Assembly: GCA_049509915.1 (NCBI GenBank)
Contig: JBEKZL010000001.1
Span: 14,602-78,601 of the forward strand
Reading direction: 5' to 3'
Length of the DNA: 64,000 bases
Source of the DNA: JBEKYD01 sp049509915
Lineage (GTDB): Bacteria > Acidobacteriota > Terriglobia > Bryobacterales > Bryobacteraceae
Shown: positions 17,483 through 26,479 of the stretch, piece by piece
Layout of the letters: each line of letters opens with the position of its first letter
Numbering within the stretch: position 1 is the stretch's first letter
Notes under the pieces: generated by a model
Database searches by the model: none
Told to the model about the DNA's origin: nothing
What the model saw: only the letters and a program-made list of their open reading frames with translations
Position numbers and translations under genes: made by a program

Positions 17483-18052
17483 CCAAGCTCCCGCCTCGAA
17501 AGCGATCCGATCCAGCGCAAACACGTCGTGCGAACGGCCATGGGTGATATCGATTAAGGTAGGGATGCTGCCGCGTAGATCCAGCAGGGTATGCATCTTG
17601 ACGGCACCGCGGGAACGCTCAAAGGGAGCCCACGGGCACAGCGAAAGACAGACATCAATCGTGGTCGAATCCAGCGCATAGATGGCATTGTCGAGTTCGA
17701 TTCCGAACGGTTCGTGGGCATAGAGCGGCCGCGGCACGGCGATCAGGACCTGAGCCAGATCGGAATAGACGCGCCAATCGCGGCGCTCGTTGGCATCGGC
17801 CAGGGTAGATCGTGAAACCTCTCCGCGAATTCCGAGGTGGTACAGTTTGCCGGAGACGGCCCGCAGGCAAGATTCCAGATCGCGCAGACTCTCGCGGTGG
17901 GTCAACTGGGCGAAGGCCATGCAGAGCCACTGATCCCAGCAGGAGAAACGGCGCAAGTGCCGGTCCGCCTTATAGCGAGCCACACACGCCTGAAACTCGC
18001 TATGAGAAACGAAATCCATCAGCTGCGAAAAAACCATCCGGCCTTGATTCAT
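17483..18052 (-). mobile_element. IS4-family transposase fragment (DUF4372 N-terminus, 3' truncated)
   Basis: From ATG 18052 about 190 codons match the N-terminal half of IS4-family transposases: MNQGRMVFSQLMDFV, the CWDQWLCMAFAQLTHRESLRDLE block, and the first catalytic Asp in ALDSTTIDVCLSLCPW (Asp128). The match ends at about residue 190 (DRIAFEAGAW), just before the second catalytic Asp is expected, and the frame continues into the regulator remnant out of frame. The element is therefore dead. I could not identify terminal inverted repeats or a target duplication. Confidence 0.8.
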
Positions 18053-18204
18053 AGCCCACTTTAAACGATTCGCAGTTCAAGTCGTTCTGAGCGACAACGC
18101 CCCCAAGAGAATGCAAAACGGAGGCTTACCTCCAGCCGGGTCTGTTCTGGCCTGTCCCATCCTCTCTCCGCCGAAACCCTAGCCGCAGGCGCGAGGGTAA
18201 TTTC

Positions 18205-19221
18205 TTAGAAACCTGCGACAGCTACCACCCGTTCCGTTGCAAACCCATCGCCGACCGGCTGAACCGGCCTCGATCGGTGCGACCGGCGCGTTTCAATGCC
18301 CAGTTTCCGCATTTTGTAGACCAGCGTAGTGCGCGGCAAGCCCAGCCGCGAGGCGGCGCCATGCATTCCACCGATCTGCCCATCGGTTTGCTTCAATACG
18401 TCCAGAATGTGTTCGCGCTCGGCATCGGCAAGAGTACGGGAGGCCGACGCGGGGGCCGGCTGCTTGGTCATTTGTTTCAGGTCGGTCAACGGGAGACGCA
18501 ATACCGACTCGGGTGAAAAGACGACGGCGCGCTCGATGAAATTCTGCAGTTCGCGAATATTGCCAGGCCAGTCGTGCGCTTTGAGCACCTCCATGACATC
18601 GTCCGGAATAACATCGATGGGCTTATCGAAGCGTGCCGAAAGCTTCTGCACAAAATATTCCACCAGTAACGGGATGTCCTGCGCCCGATCGCGTAGAGGT
18701 GGGAGGCAGATGGGGATCACGTTGAGCCGGTAATAGAGATCGGCCCGAAACTGCTTTTTGGCCACAAGCTCGGCGAGATCCTGGTTAGTGGCCGCCACCA
18801 CCCGCACGTCCACGCGGATGGTCTGGCTGCTGCCTAAGCGCTCGAACTCCTGCTCCTGCAAAGCGCGCAGAAGTTTGGGTTGCAGCTCCAGCGGTAAATC
18901 GCCGATTTCGTCGAGAAAGAGCGTCCCGCGGTCGGCCAATTGGAATCGCCCTTTGGTCTGTAGACAAGCTCCCGTGAAGGCGCCGCGTTCGTGGCCGAAG
19001 AGCTCGCTCTCCAGCAGGGGCCCGGGAATCGCGGCGCAGTTCAGTTTTACAAACGGCCCACGGCTTCGAGAGCTTTGCTGGTGAATCGCTTGGGCGATGA
19101 TCTCTTTCCCGGTTCCAGTTTCGCCCTGAATCAAGGTTACCGAATCGCTTTTTGCGATCGCGCCAACCAGGTTCAGGACCTGTTGAAATGCAGGGCTTCG
19201 GCCCACGATTTCCTGATACAT
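18205..19221 (-). CDS. sigma-54-dependent transcriptional activator without N-terminal receiver
   Basis: From ATG 19221 the product has 338 residues: an AAA+ sigma-54 activator domain from residue ~4 (Walker A GETGTGKE at 33-40, GAFTGA loop at 80-85, Walker B LFLDEIGD, arginine finger region RADLYYRLNV) and a Fis-type helix-turn-helix at the end (GGMHGAASRLGLPRTTLVYKMRKLGI). There is no receiver, GAF or PAS domain, so control must come from a partner. The upstream STAS gene overlaps its start by one base (TGATG), which makes the STAS protein the obvious candidate. It contacts sigma-54 RNA polymerase and drives open-complex formation by ATP hydrolysis; its targets are unknown. Confidence 0.92.
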   Translation of the reverse strand: MYQEIVGRSPAFQQVLNLVGAIAKSDSVTLIQGETGTGKEIIAQAIHQQSSRSRGPFVKLNCAAIPGPLLESELFGHERGAFTGACLQTKGRFQLADRGTLFLDEIGDLPLELQPKLLRALQEQEFERLGSSQTIRVDVRVVAATNQDLAELVAKKQFRADLYYRLNVIPICLPPLRDRAQDIPLLVEYFVQKLSARFDKPIDVIPDDVMEVLKAHDWPGNIRELQNFIERAVVFSPESVLRLPLTDLKQMTKQPAPASASRTLADAEREHILDVLKQTDGQIGGMHGAASRLGLPRTTLVYKMRKLGIETRRSHRSRPVQPVGDGFATERVVAVAGF

Positions 19222-19496
19222 CACAGTGATTCCCCTTCCTTTTTGCGTTGCCGCGTGATCCACTCGCGGATATACGCTGGACAGTTCGATAATTGAATGT
19301 CAGCCGCTTCGCAGCGTGCGAGAAAATTTATGCCATCCTGACCGGCCAGCGTAATGTCTTTCAAGTCCAGAACGACACTCTTACAGTCTGGCTCCGCCGC
19401 TACGAGCGATTCCAACTCGGCTATGTTTTCGCTGCCCATCCGGCCGCTTAGCCGGTAGACCACTTCCCCGTTCCCCGACCTGTGAATTCTCAGCAT
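19221..19496 (-). CDS. small STAS-like domain protein
   Basis: A 91-residue single-domain protein when started at ATG 19496, which has a GGAG ribosome-binding site 7 bases upstream; a longer frame to 19670 starts without such a site. The pattern beta (MLRIHRSGNGEVVYRLSGRM), helix (NIAELESLV), beta (CKSVVLDLKDITLAGQDGINFLARC) matches STAS / anti-sigma-antagonist folds. The usual phosphorylatable Ser/Thr before the second helix is replaced here by Gly-Gln (LAGQDGI). STAS proteins bind partner proteins in the cytoplasm. The 1-base overlap with the sigma-54 activator suggests it controls or is read out with that activator. Confidence 0.75.
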   Translation of the reverse strand: MLRIHRSGNGEVVYRLSGRMGSENIAELESLVAAEPDCKSVVLDLKDITLAGQDGINFLARCEAADIQLSNCPAYIREWITRQRKKEGESL

Positions 19497-19714
19497 TGGG
19501 TTTCTCCAGGAAGGCGATCCGTCCTCCGCCCTGTTTCTTCCCATGCCCGGGTGGCGGAAATTGCTCTTCCCGACTTCGATCATCGCCATATCCCAATCTC
19601 TTTCGGCTACGGTATGCACGGTGCAAACCATTCTTAAAATACTGAAAATAGGTAGGTTAACATTCATCACCCATTACGAAAGATCGCAATTTTACGAAGT
19701 TTCGCAACCGGGCA

Positions 19715-22700
19715 CTAAGGCTTGAAGCGGTTCTTGTTGATCTTCAAGGCCTTGATCTTCGATTCGAGGGTAGACCCGGGAATGCCGAGTTTGGCGGCGG
19801 CTCCCGACGGTCCGGACACCCGCCCTCGGCTCTCGCTCAGGGCCGCTTCGATCGCCTCTTTCTCCTGGGCGGCAAAGTTGCGAGTGATCTCCATCTGGCT
19901 CTTCGATTCCTGGGCGCGAGGCTTGCCGGAAAGCCAACTCCGGTCGACCGAGAAAGTCTCGCTCTCGGTGACGATGACGGAACGCTCAATTACGTTTTGT
20001 AACTCGCGTATATTGCCTGGCCAGGCGTACGCCTGCAGCAGTTCCAGGCTCTTGCGCTCCACGCTCCGAAAACTCTTGCCGGTCTTTCTGCCATAGCGAT
20101 CCAGGAAGTATTCCACCAGCAGCGGGATATCTTCTTTTCGCTCGCGCAGAGGAGGCACCTCGATAGGAAATACATTCAGCCTGTAAAAGAGGTCGCTGCG
20201 GAAAGTTCCCGCGCTTATGGCAGCGTCCAGGTCGCGGTTGGTGGCCGCGATCACCCGGACATCGGAGCGGATCGTCGCGGCGCCGCCGACCCGCTCGAAC
20301 TCCTGCTCCTGCAGAACACGCAACAAAGCGATTTGAGTTTCGGCGGGAAGCTCTCCGATTTCGTCCAGGAAGATCGTGCCGCCGGCCGCCAGTTCAAAGC
20401 GCCCTAAACGTAGTTGAGTGGCGCCGGTGAAGGCGCCCTTCTCGTGTCCGAACAACTCCGAGGCGATCAGATCGCGCGGGATGGACGCGCAGTTTACGCT
20501 CACAAACGCCTTCGAGAATCGCCCTGAACGCCGGTGAATCGCGCGCGCCACCAGTTCCTTGCCGGTGCCCGTCTCGCCCGTGATCAGAACGCTTGAGTCG
20601 GTGGGTGCGACCTTGGATATGCGGGAAAGTACCTTTGTCAGAGGAGCCGCAGTTCCCACGATCTCTTCGAACATCGATGCCTTGTCGAGTTCTTCGCGCA
20701 ACGCAACATTCTCTTCCAAGAGCCTTTGCTCGGCATGCTTGCGATCGTCGATATCGGTCCCGGCGCTATACCACCGCGTGATGTGCCCCTGCTCGTCCGA
20801 CATCGGACTCAAGCGGTAGTGGAACCAGCGATACTGGCCGTCGTTTCTCTTCAACCGCACTTCGTACTCAAACGGTGATCCGCTCTGGAGTTTTCCAGGT
20901 AGGTCCTGGGAGACGAACCTGGCGTCCTGCGGATGCAGCAACCGCCGAAAATCAGCGTCCTTCCATTCTGCCAAGGAGAAGCCGTAGTAATCCAGTGAGG
21001 CTCGATTCGTGTAAAGGCGCGCCCCATCGTGCCCCAATTCGGAGACGTGCAACGGCGAAAGGTCGAGAAGTTGCCGGGCTTCCTTTTCGCTTTGGCGGAT
21101 TTTCTGTTCGGCACGCTTCTGGTCGTCGATGTCGGTGGTCGTACCTACGAATTTAAGGACCTTTTCTTCTGCATCGCGCAAGACCACGGCATGCTGGAGA
21201 TGCCAGCGATAGGTCCCGTCCTTAGCACGGAGAGATCGGGTTGCAAACGTAAAACCCTGCCCCGAGCGCACACCCTCCCAAAAGGCCTTCGATGCTGCGT
21301 CGCGGTCTTCAGGGTGGACCGCAGTCATCCAGGCGTCCGGACGCGACCGCACGAAATCGAGAGTCTGACCGGAGAACTCGAGCCAAACTTGATTCACGAA
21401 GTCCGGTGTCCCATCAGGCTTGAGCGTCCAGGCAGATACAGGAAGACCCTGCAGAATCCCAACTTGGAGTTGCATATCGGTGTAGAGGGCGGCATTCTCC
21501 AGTGAAATCGCGGCTTGCGAAGCTAGCAACTGCAGCACTGTAACCCGGTCGGGTGTGAAGGCGCGCGGGGTCAGGTTGTTCTCCAGATAAAGTGCACCGG
21601 CGAGTTTCGCTTGCTTGACGATTGGCAGGCACAGGACTGACCTGGAGCGCTTGTGCCGCACATATTCGTCCCTTGAATAGAGGGGATCGGCGGAGGCATC
21701 ATCGAGGAGCACACGCTCCTGTGTACGGATTACGTAATGCAGCGCGGATTGCGGGAGGTCAGCCGGTGTGACGGCCGCCTGTCGAACGACCACCTCGACC
21801 GAGCCCGGGCCAGTAGTAGCCTCCGCTTCGATTTGCGGCCCGCCGCCCCGGACCAGGATCAGCAGGCCCCGCTCGGCCCCAGCATTCTCCACTGCGATTC
21901 GCACGAGCGTCGCGACCAGGTTAGGAAGGACCATCTCACTCGAAAGCGCTTGCGAGGCTTTCACCACAGACTCAACGTCCAACTTCACGACTGGCGGGCT
22001 GATTGTGGCCGAAGAGGTAGGAGTTCGTTCCTCATGCAGGCGCGGATAGCGTTCCTCTAGTTGCTTAACTTTCCCGTGGGCGCCCCAACGGTCGTAGCAG
22101 TTCCGCGCGTTGCGGAGATGGGCGTAGCCGGCTGTTTCAAGACCGCGTCCAAGATAGTACTGCCCGGCCAGTTCGTGGGCCAACCCCTCGTACTGGACGA
22201 AGCCGTTCTCGCGCGCCGAATGGATAGCCGCCTCGTACAGACGCAAGGCATCGGCATCTCGCTTTTCGATGCGGGCAAGTTCGGCCGATACCAGTGCGTG
22301 CTTGTCGCCGAACGTCGGTGGGTAGTTTTCGGCCCACTCGTGCAGTTGTTCCTGGTGCTCTCTCAGGAGTTCGCGCCACTCTTGCTGCTCATCTGCCGAC
22401 GCCGTTTCATAGAGCGCCGCCACCGTCAGCGCGGTGTAATAGATGTACTCCTCCATCTCGATCCGGCCGATTGCGGACCAAAGTAGCTGCTTCGCTTTGC
22501 CGGCGGTTGCCAACGCCTCGGCCAGGTCGCCTGAGAGGTACCGCGCCTTCAGTTTGAGGATCCAATACCAGCAGCTCACCGTGGGATTCCGCCCCCCGGT
22601 CAGTTGCTCCTCGAACGTTGTCTCGTCGAATTGCGTGTCGCTGAATGTGGACAGGCTCGTCGTCCGGCCCTGCATCGTTGCGATGAAGCGTTGTTGGCTT

Positions 22701-25700
22701 ACGAACATGGCCGCACCGTCGTCGTACCGCGCATTGCGCGCGAAGTCCATCGCTACCTCCGATTCGCGCCACACCACGTCGAGTGGGTCGTTTCGCAGAT
22801 TAAGGTACATGATCGATTCGGACAAACCATAGCAGCCGAAGGCTGGATCCCCTCCCTCTCTGGCGGCGCGAAAGCCTGCCCGAGCGAAGTCAATGGCAGT
22901 CGCGATCGGTTGCGTCCAGCCGGCAACTATTGCAAACACGACGTAAACTTTCGCCCGAATTGCGGTGAAGCCGTGCCTTTCGACCAGTTCGCATGCAAGC
23001 TTGGCGAAGCGGTAACCTTCGTCGTAACGATGAAAAACCGACCCGAGAATGACTCCCAAATTGCAATATGCGTTGGCGGAAACATCGCTCATACCGTGCT
23101 CGATGCTGACCTTGACGATGTAGCAGGCTTGCAAACAAAACAAACGGAAGTCAATAAAGTATGCGGGGGCGTTGACCACGGATAACACCATCATCGCCGC
23201 ACGGATTTCTGGGTCGGTCATCAGCGGCAGATCGATCAGGCTCTCGATCGCACGTCCATTGAGGGCGTGCCAGACCGCCTCGTATTCGGCCCGGACCTGC
23301 TCTTCGGTCGGATGCACGGGCATATCGATGCCGAACCCGCGCAGGCACGCAAGCGCGGTGTCGACCGTCTGCCGGGTTTCAGACTTCAAGAGGTGCAGTT
23401 GGACCTTCAGATGGTAGACGGCAGCCTCGTCGACCTTCGATTTGGCCCGCGGCAGCAATCGCTCAATCAGTTGCCCGGCTGTGTCGAAGCCACCAGTCAG
23501 AAGCTCGCACCCTGCGCGTTCCAGCGTCAGGCTGAACATCAACTCGTATTCACTGCTCCAGTCGCGTTCGTCCAACAACGCCATGGCGGCCGCAAAATAC
23601 CCGCGTGCCGACGTATGAGCTGCGGAGGAGTTCGCCTTACGCCCCGCTCTTAGGTCGATCGCGGCTACCTGCACTCTCTCGGCGTGATCGATGACCAGTT
23701 CGACACTCCGATTCAGTTGGTTGGCGACATCGAACAGATGTTCGGCCAGGCCGTCCGCCGTCAAACTCGACATCAGTGCGCGGCCAATGCGAAGGTGCGT
23801 TTCCGCCCGCTCGCTTTCGGGGATGAGCGCATAGGCAGCCTCCTGAATCCGGTCGTGGAGGAAGGCATAAGAATCCCCCAGGCGGAGGACCAGCCCGACG
23901 CGAGCGGCATCGAGAAGTGCCTTATGGATCTCCTCTTCAGATTGTCCGAAGACCGCGCTCAGTGTCGCGATCCCGGCGACGTTTCCGAGACTGGCGAGTT
24001 GCTGGAGAGCGGTCTGCGCATGGTGCGGCAATCGCCGGAGCTTCCCTATCATGAGATCCACTACGTTGTCGGAGTAGCGCTTGCCGCGAATCCCATCCAA
24101 GTCCCAGATCCAGGCCGCCGCGTCCTGGTCGAACCGGAGCAGCCCTTCCTCAACCAAGGTGGTGAGGAGTTGGATCGTGAAGAACGGATTGCCGCCGGTC
24201 TTCTCGTAGACCAGCAGCGCCAGAGGACCGGCGGATTCCGGCCCGCAGCGCAGGGCGTCGGCCACGAGCCGCTCCACGTCATCGAGCCCCAGGGGCGCCA
24301 GTACGATTTCCTGCGGCCTCGCTCCAGCGCCGCGGATCGCCGCCAGCGTCTGCATCAGCGGGTGAGACGAACTGACCTCGTTGTCGCGGTAGGCTCCAAT
24401 CAGCAGCACGTGCCGCACGTCCCGATCGGTAATCAGGCGCTCCAGCAATTCCAGAGTTGCCGTATCCAACCATTGCAGGTCGTCGAGGAACAACGCCAGG
24501 GGATGCTCCGGGCGGGCGAAGGCGCCGAGGAAACGCCGAAACACCAACTGGAAACGGCCCCGCGCTTCTAGCGGTGGCAGTTCTGTCACGGTTGGTTGTT
24601 TGCCGATGAGGAACTGGACTTCGGGTATGAGGTCGACTATCAGTTGGCCATTCGGCCCCAACGCATCCAGGAGTGCGTGCCGCCAATGGTTCAATTCGGC
24701 TTCGCTCGCAACCAGGATCTGACGAACCAGCATCTGGAATGCCTGTGCCAGCGTCGCGTATGGTACGTCGCGCTTGTACTGGTCAAACTTGCCCGCGGCG
24801 AAGAGCCCGCGCGGCGGGACCAGCACCTTGTGCAGTTCGTTCACGACCGAAGATTTGCCGGCGCCGGAATACCCGGATACCAATACAAGCTCGGCGGCGC
24901 CCTGCGCCACCACCCGGTCGAACGCGGCGAGCAAAGCATCAACCTCGCGCTCCCTGCCGTACAGCTTCTCGGGTATCAGCAATCGGTCCGACGAGTCGTC
25001 CGTGCCCAGAGGGAACGAATCGAGGCGACGGTGCGATTCCCACTCCGCCAGGCATCGCCGAAGATCGGCTTCTAGACCCGCGGCGGTCTGATAGCGCTCC
25101 TCCGCATTTTTGGCGAGGAGCTTCATGATAATGGCAGACAGGGGCTCGGGCACTGAGACGCGATCGACAGGCGCTACCGGATGACGCGCGATGTGGCAGT
25201 GGACCCACTCCAGAGGGTCCGCGGCAGCAAACGGGAGCGTGCCCGTAAGCATCTGGTACAAGGTGACGCCCAAAGAGTACAGATCGCTGCGGGTATCTAC
25301 CGATCGATTCATGCGCCCGGTCTGTTCCGGGGACATGTAGGCAAGGGTGCCGGCAATGATTTCCGGCGGGGAGGGCGCCTGGCGCTCGCGTGGCAGCCGG
25401 GAAGCGATGCCAAAGCCGGTCAGCCACACACGTCCGGCGTCGTCGGCGAGTGCGTTCCCGGGCTTGACGTCTTTGTGGATCAGGCCGCGCCGATGGACCT
25501 GACTGAGCGCCGTCGCTAAGCCAATGGCGAGACGTAGAAAGTGGGCCAGATCGAGTGGATGCTCCCTGTGTCGCTCTAAAATGCGGTCCATGGGCTCACC
25601 GCCAGGGTCCGTGATTACAAGGATTGTGCGCCCTTTGTCGCGAGTGAGCTCCAGAGGCCTGGCCGCCCACTGGGGTTCCAGTTCGCTCGCGAGCGAGTAT

Positions 25701-25858
25701 TCATGCTCGAGGCGCCGCAGACTCTGGGGCAGCGGTTGTGCCGCGGCAGGAGCTACCACCAGAACAGGGGTTGGGTTGCCCCGCTGCCGACCCCGGCAGA
25801 GAGTGAACTCCGCGCCTTCGCGGATGATTTCCAAAAGATACTCGGAAGGCTCTGTCAT
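19715..25858 (-). CDS. 2047-residue kinase-like / NTPase / GAF / PAS-PAS / sigma-54 activator / Fis-HTH protein
   Basis: Domains in order: Ser/Thr-kinase-like domain 1-275 (HKDVKPGN at 128-135, APE-like SPEQ at 176-179); AAA_16/NACHT-like NTPase ~295-650 (Walker A SGYSGAGKSS at 328-337, Walker B LALFLDDLQW at 454-463); long helical TPR-like region to ~1280; GAF ~1295-1460; PAS ~1465-1590 and ~1595-1715, each ending in a TDIDDxKxAEQ signature; sigma-54 AAA+ 1730-1975 (Walker A GETGTGKE, GAFTGA at 1808-1813); Fis-type helix-turn-helix ~1995-2040. The kinase part has Gly148 where the metal-binding DFG Asp should be (TGFGIA) and no obvious VAIK lysine (PVLVVAP), so it may be a pseudokinase. The first nine-tenths follow the known trifunctional kinase/ATPase/histidine-kinase proteins; the output domain is different. 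The frame is uninterrupted over 6.1 kb. It is cytoplasmic, and probably a signal-integrating transcription activator. Confidence 0.9.
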   Translation of the reverse strand: MTEPSEYLLEIIREGAEFTLCRGRQRGNPTPVLVVAPAAAQPLPQSLRRLEHEYSLASELEPQWAARPLELTRDKGRTILVITDPGGEPMDRILERHREHPLDLAHFLRLAIGLATALSQVHRRGLIHKDVKPGNALADDAGRVWLTGFGIASRLPRERQAPSPPEIIAGTLAYMSPEQTGRMNRSVDTRSDLYSLGVTLYQMLTGTLPFAAADPLEWVHCHIARHPVAPVDRVSVPEPLSAIIMKLLAKNAEERYQTAAGLEADLRRCLAEWESHRRLDSFPLGTDDSSDRLLIPEKLYGREREVDALLAAFDRVVAQGAAELVLVSGYSGAGKSSVVNELHKVLVPPRGLFAAGKFDQYKRDVPYATLAQAFQMLVRQILVASEAELNHWRHALLDALGPNGQLIVDLIPEVQFLIGKQPTVTELPPLEARGRFQLVFRRFLGAFARPEHPLALFLDDLQWLDTATLELLERLITDRDVRHVLLIGAYRDNEVSSSHPLMQTLAAIRGAGARPQEIVLAPLGLDDVERLVADALRCGPESAGPLALLVYEKTGGNPFFTIQLLTTLVEEGLLRFDQDAAAWIWDLDGIRGKRYSDNVVDLMIGKLRRLPHHAQTALQQLASLGNVAGIATLSAVFGQSEEEIHKALLDAARVGLVLRLGDSYAFLHDRIQEAAYALIPESERAETHLRIGRALMSSLTADGLAEHLFDVANQLNRSVELVIDHAERVQVAAIDLRAGRKANSSAAHTSARGYFAAAMALLDERDWSSEYELMFSLTLERAGCELLTGGFDTAGQLIERLLPRAKSKVDEAAVYHLKVQLHLLKSETRQTVDTALACLRGFGIDMPVHPTEEQVRAEYEAVWHALNGRAIESLIDLPLMTDPEIRAAMMVLSVVNAPAYFIDFRLFCLQACYIVKVSIEHGMSDVSANAYCNLGVILGSVFHRYDEGYRFAKLACELVERHGFTAIRAKVYVVFAIVAGWTQPIATAIDFARAGFRAAREGGDPAFGCYGLSESIMYLNLRNDPLDVVWRESEVAMDFARNARYDDGAAMFVSQQRFIATMQGRTTSLSTFSDTQFDETTFEEQLTGGRNPTVSCWYWILKLKARYLSGDLAEALATAGKAKQLLWSAIGRIEMEEYIYYTALTVAALYETASADEQQEWRELLREHQEQLHEWAENYPPTFGDKHALVSAELARIEKRDADALRLYEAAIHSARENGFVQYEGLAHELAGQYYLGRGLETAGYAHLRNARNCYDRWGAHGKVKQLEERYPRLHEERTPTSSATISPPVVKLDVESVVKASQALSSEMVLPNLVATLVRIAVENAGAERGLLILVRGGGPQIEAEATTGPGSVEVVVRQAAVTPADLPQSALHYVIRTQERVLLDDASADPLYSRDEYVRHKRSRSVLCLPIVKQAKLAGALYLENNLTPRAFTPDRVTVLQLLASQAAISLENAALYTDMQLQVGILQGLPVSAWTLKPDGTPDFVNQVWLEFSGQTLDFVRSRPDAWMTAVHPEDRDAASKAFWEGVRSGQGFTFATRSLRAKDGTYRWHLQHAVVLRDAEEKVLKFVGTTTDIDDQKRAEQKIRQSEKEARQLLDLSPLHVSELGHDGARLYTNRASLDYYGFSLAEWKDADFRRLLHPQDARFVSQDLPGKLQSGSPFEYEVRLKRNDGQYRWFHYRLSPMSDEQGHITRWYSAGTDIDDRKHAEQRLLEENVALREELDKASMFEEIVGTAAPLTKVLSRISKVAPTDSSVLITGETGTGKELVARAIHRRSGRFSKAFVSVNCASIPRDLIASELFGHEKGAFTGATQLRLGRFELAAGGTIFLDEIGELPAETQIALLRVLQEQEFERVGGAATIRSDVRVIAATNRDLDAAISAGTFRSDLFYRLNVFPIEVPPLRERKEDIPLLVEYFLDRYGRKTGKSFRSVERKSLELLQAYAWPGNIRELQNVIERSVIVTESETFSVDRSWLSGKPRAQESKSQMEITRNFAAQEKEAIEAALSESRGRVSGPSGAAAKLGIPGSTLESKIKALKINKNRFKP

Positions 25859-26027
25859 AAAGGGAACCCTCGTGACCGCGACGCTGCCGTGTTTAGACCA
25901 TTGTCACAAACATTGAAGCTCTACAAGCAATGGCCCACCATTTTCTTGGAGTTTACAGCCCTAACATCTGGTTATGAGGAACACACGTTTCCCGTTTCCG
26001 CGGGGGATCGCCCCCGGCTCCACGTTT

Positions 26028-26261
26028 TCACATGTAGATCAAACCTGCTGAAGGCCCGGATGGCGAACGCTGGATTAGCGCCGGATGGCCGCTCCGATAA
26101 TGATTCAGGAATTTACCCACCGGAACGGTTTGAAAAAAACCGGCCGCGCCCCGCTCTGCCGAGCCGAAGCCCCTAATCACGTATCCCTCTGATTCAATAC
26201 AGTATTCCAGCGCTCGACGCACGACGACGTCATCGTCTATTACCGCGATGTTCTGCCCCAA
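26028..26261 (-). pseudogene. response-regulator receiver domain fragment
   Basis: The first ~35 residues (IAVIDDDVVVRRALEYCIESEGYVIRGFGSAE) match the start of FixJ/NtrC-type receiver domains, including the acidic triad Asp residues. After that the match stops; the phospho-acceptor Asp, normally about 50 residues in, is absent and the frame ends after 77 codons. It is a truncated remnant lying just upstream (in the minus sense) of the giant regulator gene. The rest of the parent gene is not nearby. Confidence 0.65.
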
Positions 26262-26441
26262 ATCCTTTATCCATCCGGGCCAAGCAGCCGTCCCGGTTGA
26301 GGCTTCTTAACCCTCAATGCTCCGAATCCTATCAGGGTTGCGGATCGCGGTCTATTCTACTTTGGTCGAACACCGGGTTCAGAAAGAGATTTTGAGCTTC
26401 TCGGCCATCCGAACCAGATATGCAAGGGAGCCCGCACCTAT

Positions 26442-26459
26442 TTTGCGCATTTTGCGCAT
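26442..26459 (+). repeat. perfect 9-bp tandem repeat TTTGCGCAT x2
   Basis: TTTGCGCAT occurs at 26442-26450 and 26451-26459. Each copy contains the palindrome TGCGCA; spacing of 9 bases puts both on nearly one helical face, as in operators. Confidence 0.7.
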
Positions 26460-26479
26460 TGACGCGACCGCGGTACAAT
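26452..26479 (+). promoter_or_regulatory. candidate sigma-70-type promoter overlapping the 9-bp repeat
   Basis: A TACAAT box at 26474-26479 (5 of 6 to TATAAT) lies 16 bases after TTGCGC at 26452-26457 (3 of 6 to TTGACA). The -35 box falls inside the second 9-bp repeat. It would read toward the aldo/keto reductase, whose start is about 235 bases downstream. The match is weak and unverified. Confidence 0.25.

Noticed and set aside
19497..19670. N-terminal extension of the STAS protein
   Set aside because: No ribosome-binding site at its start and no homology; ATG 19496 has a good site and begins the domain.
25859..25960. Possible sigma-54 promoter upstream of the giant regulator (TGG...TTGC on the minus strand near 25930)
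   Set aside because: The spacing between the GG and GC elements is one base short of the consensus, so it was not called.
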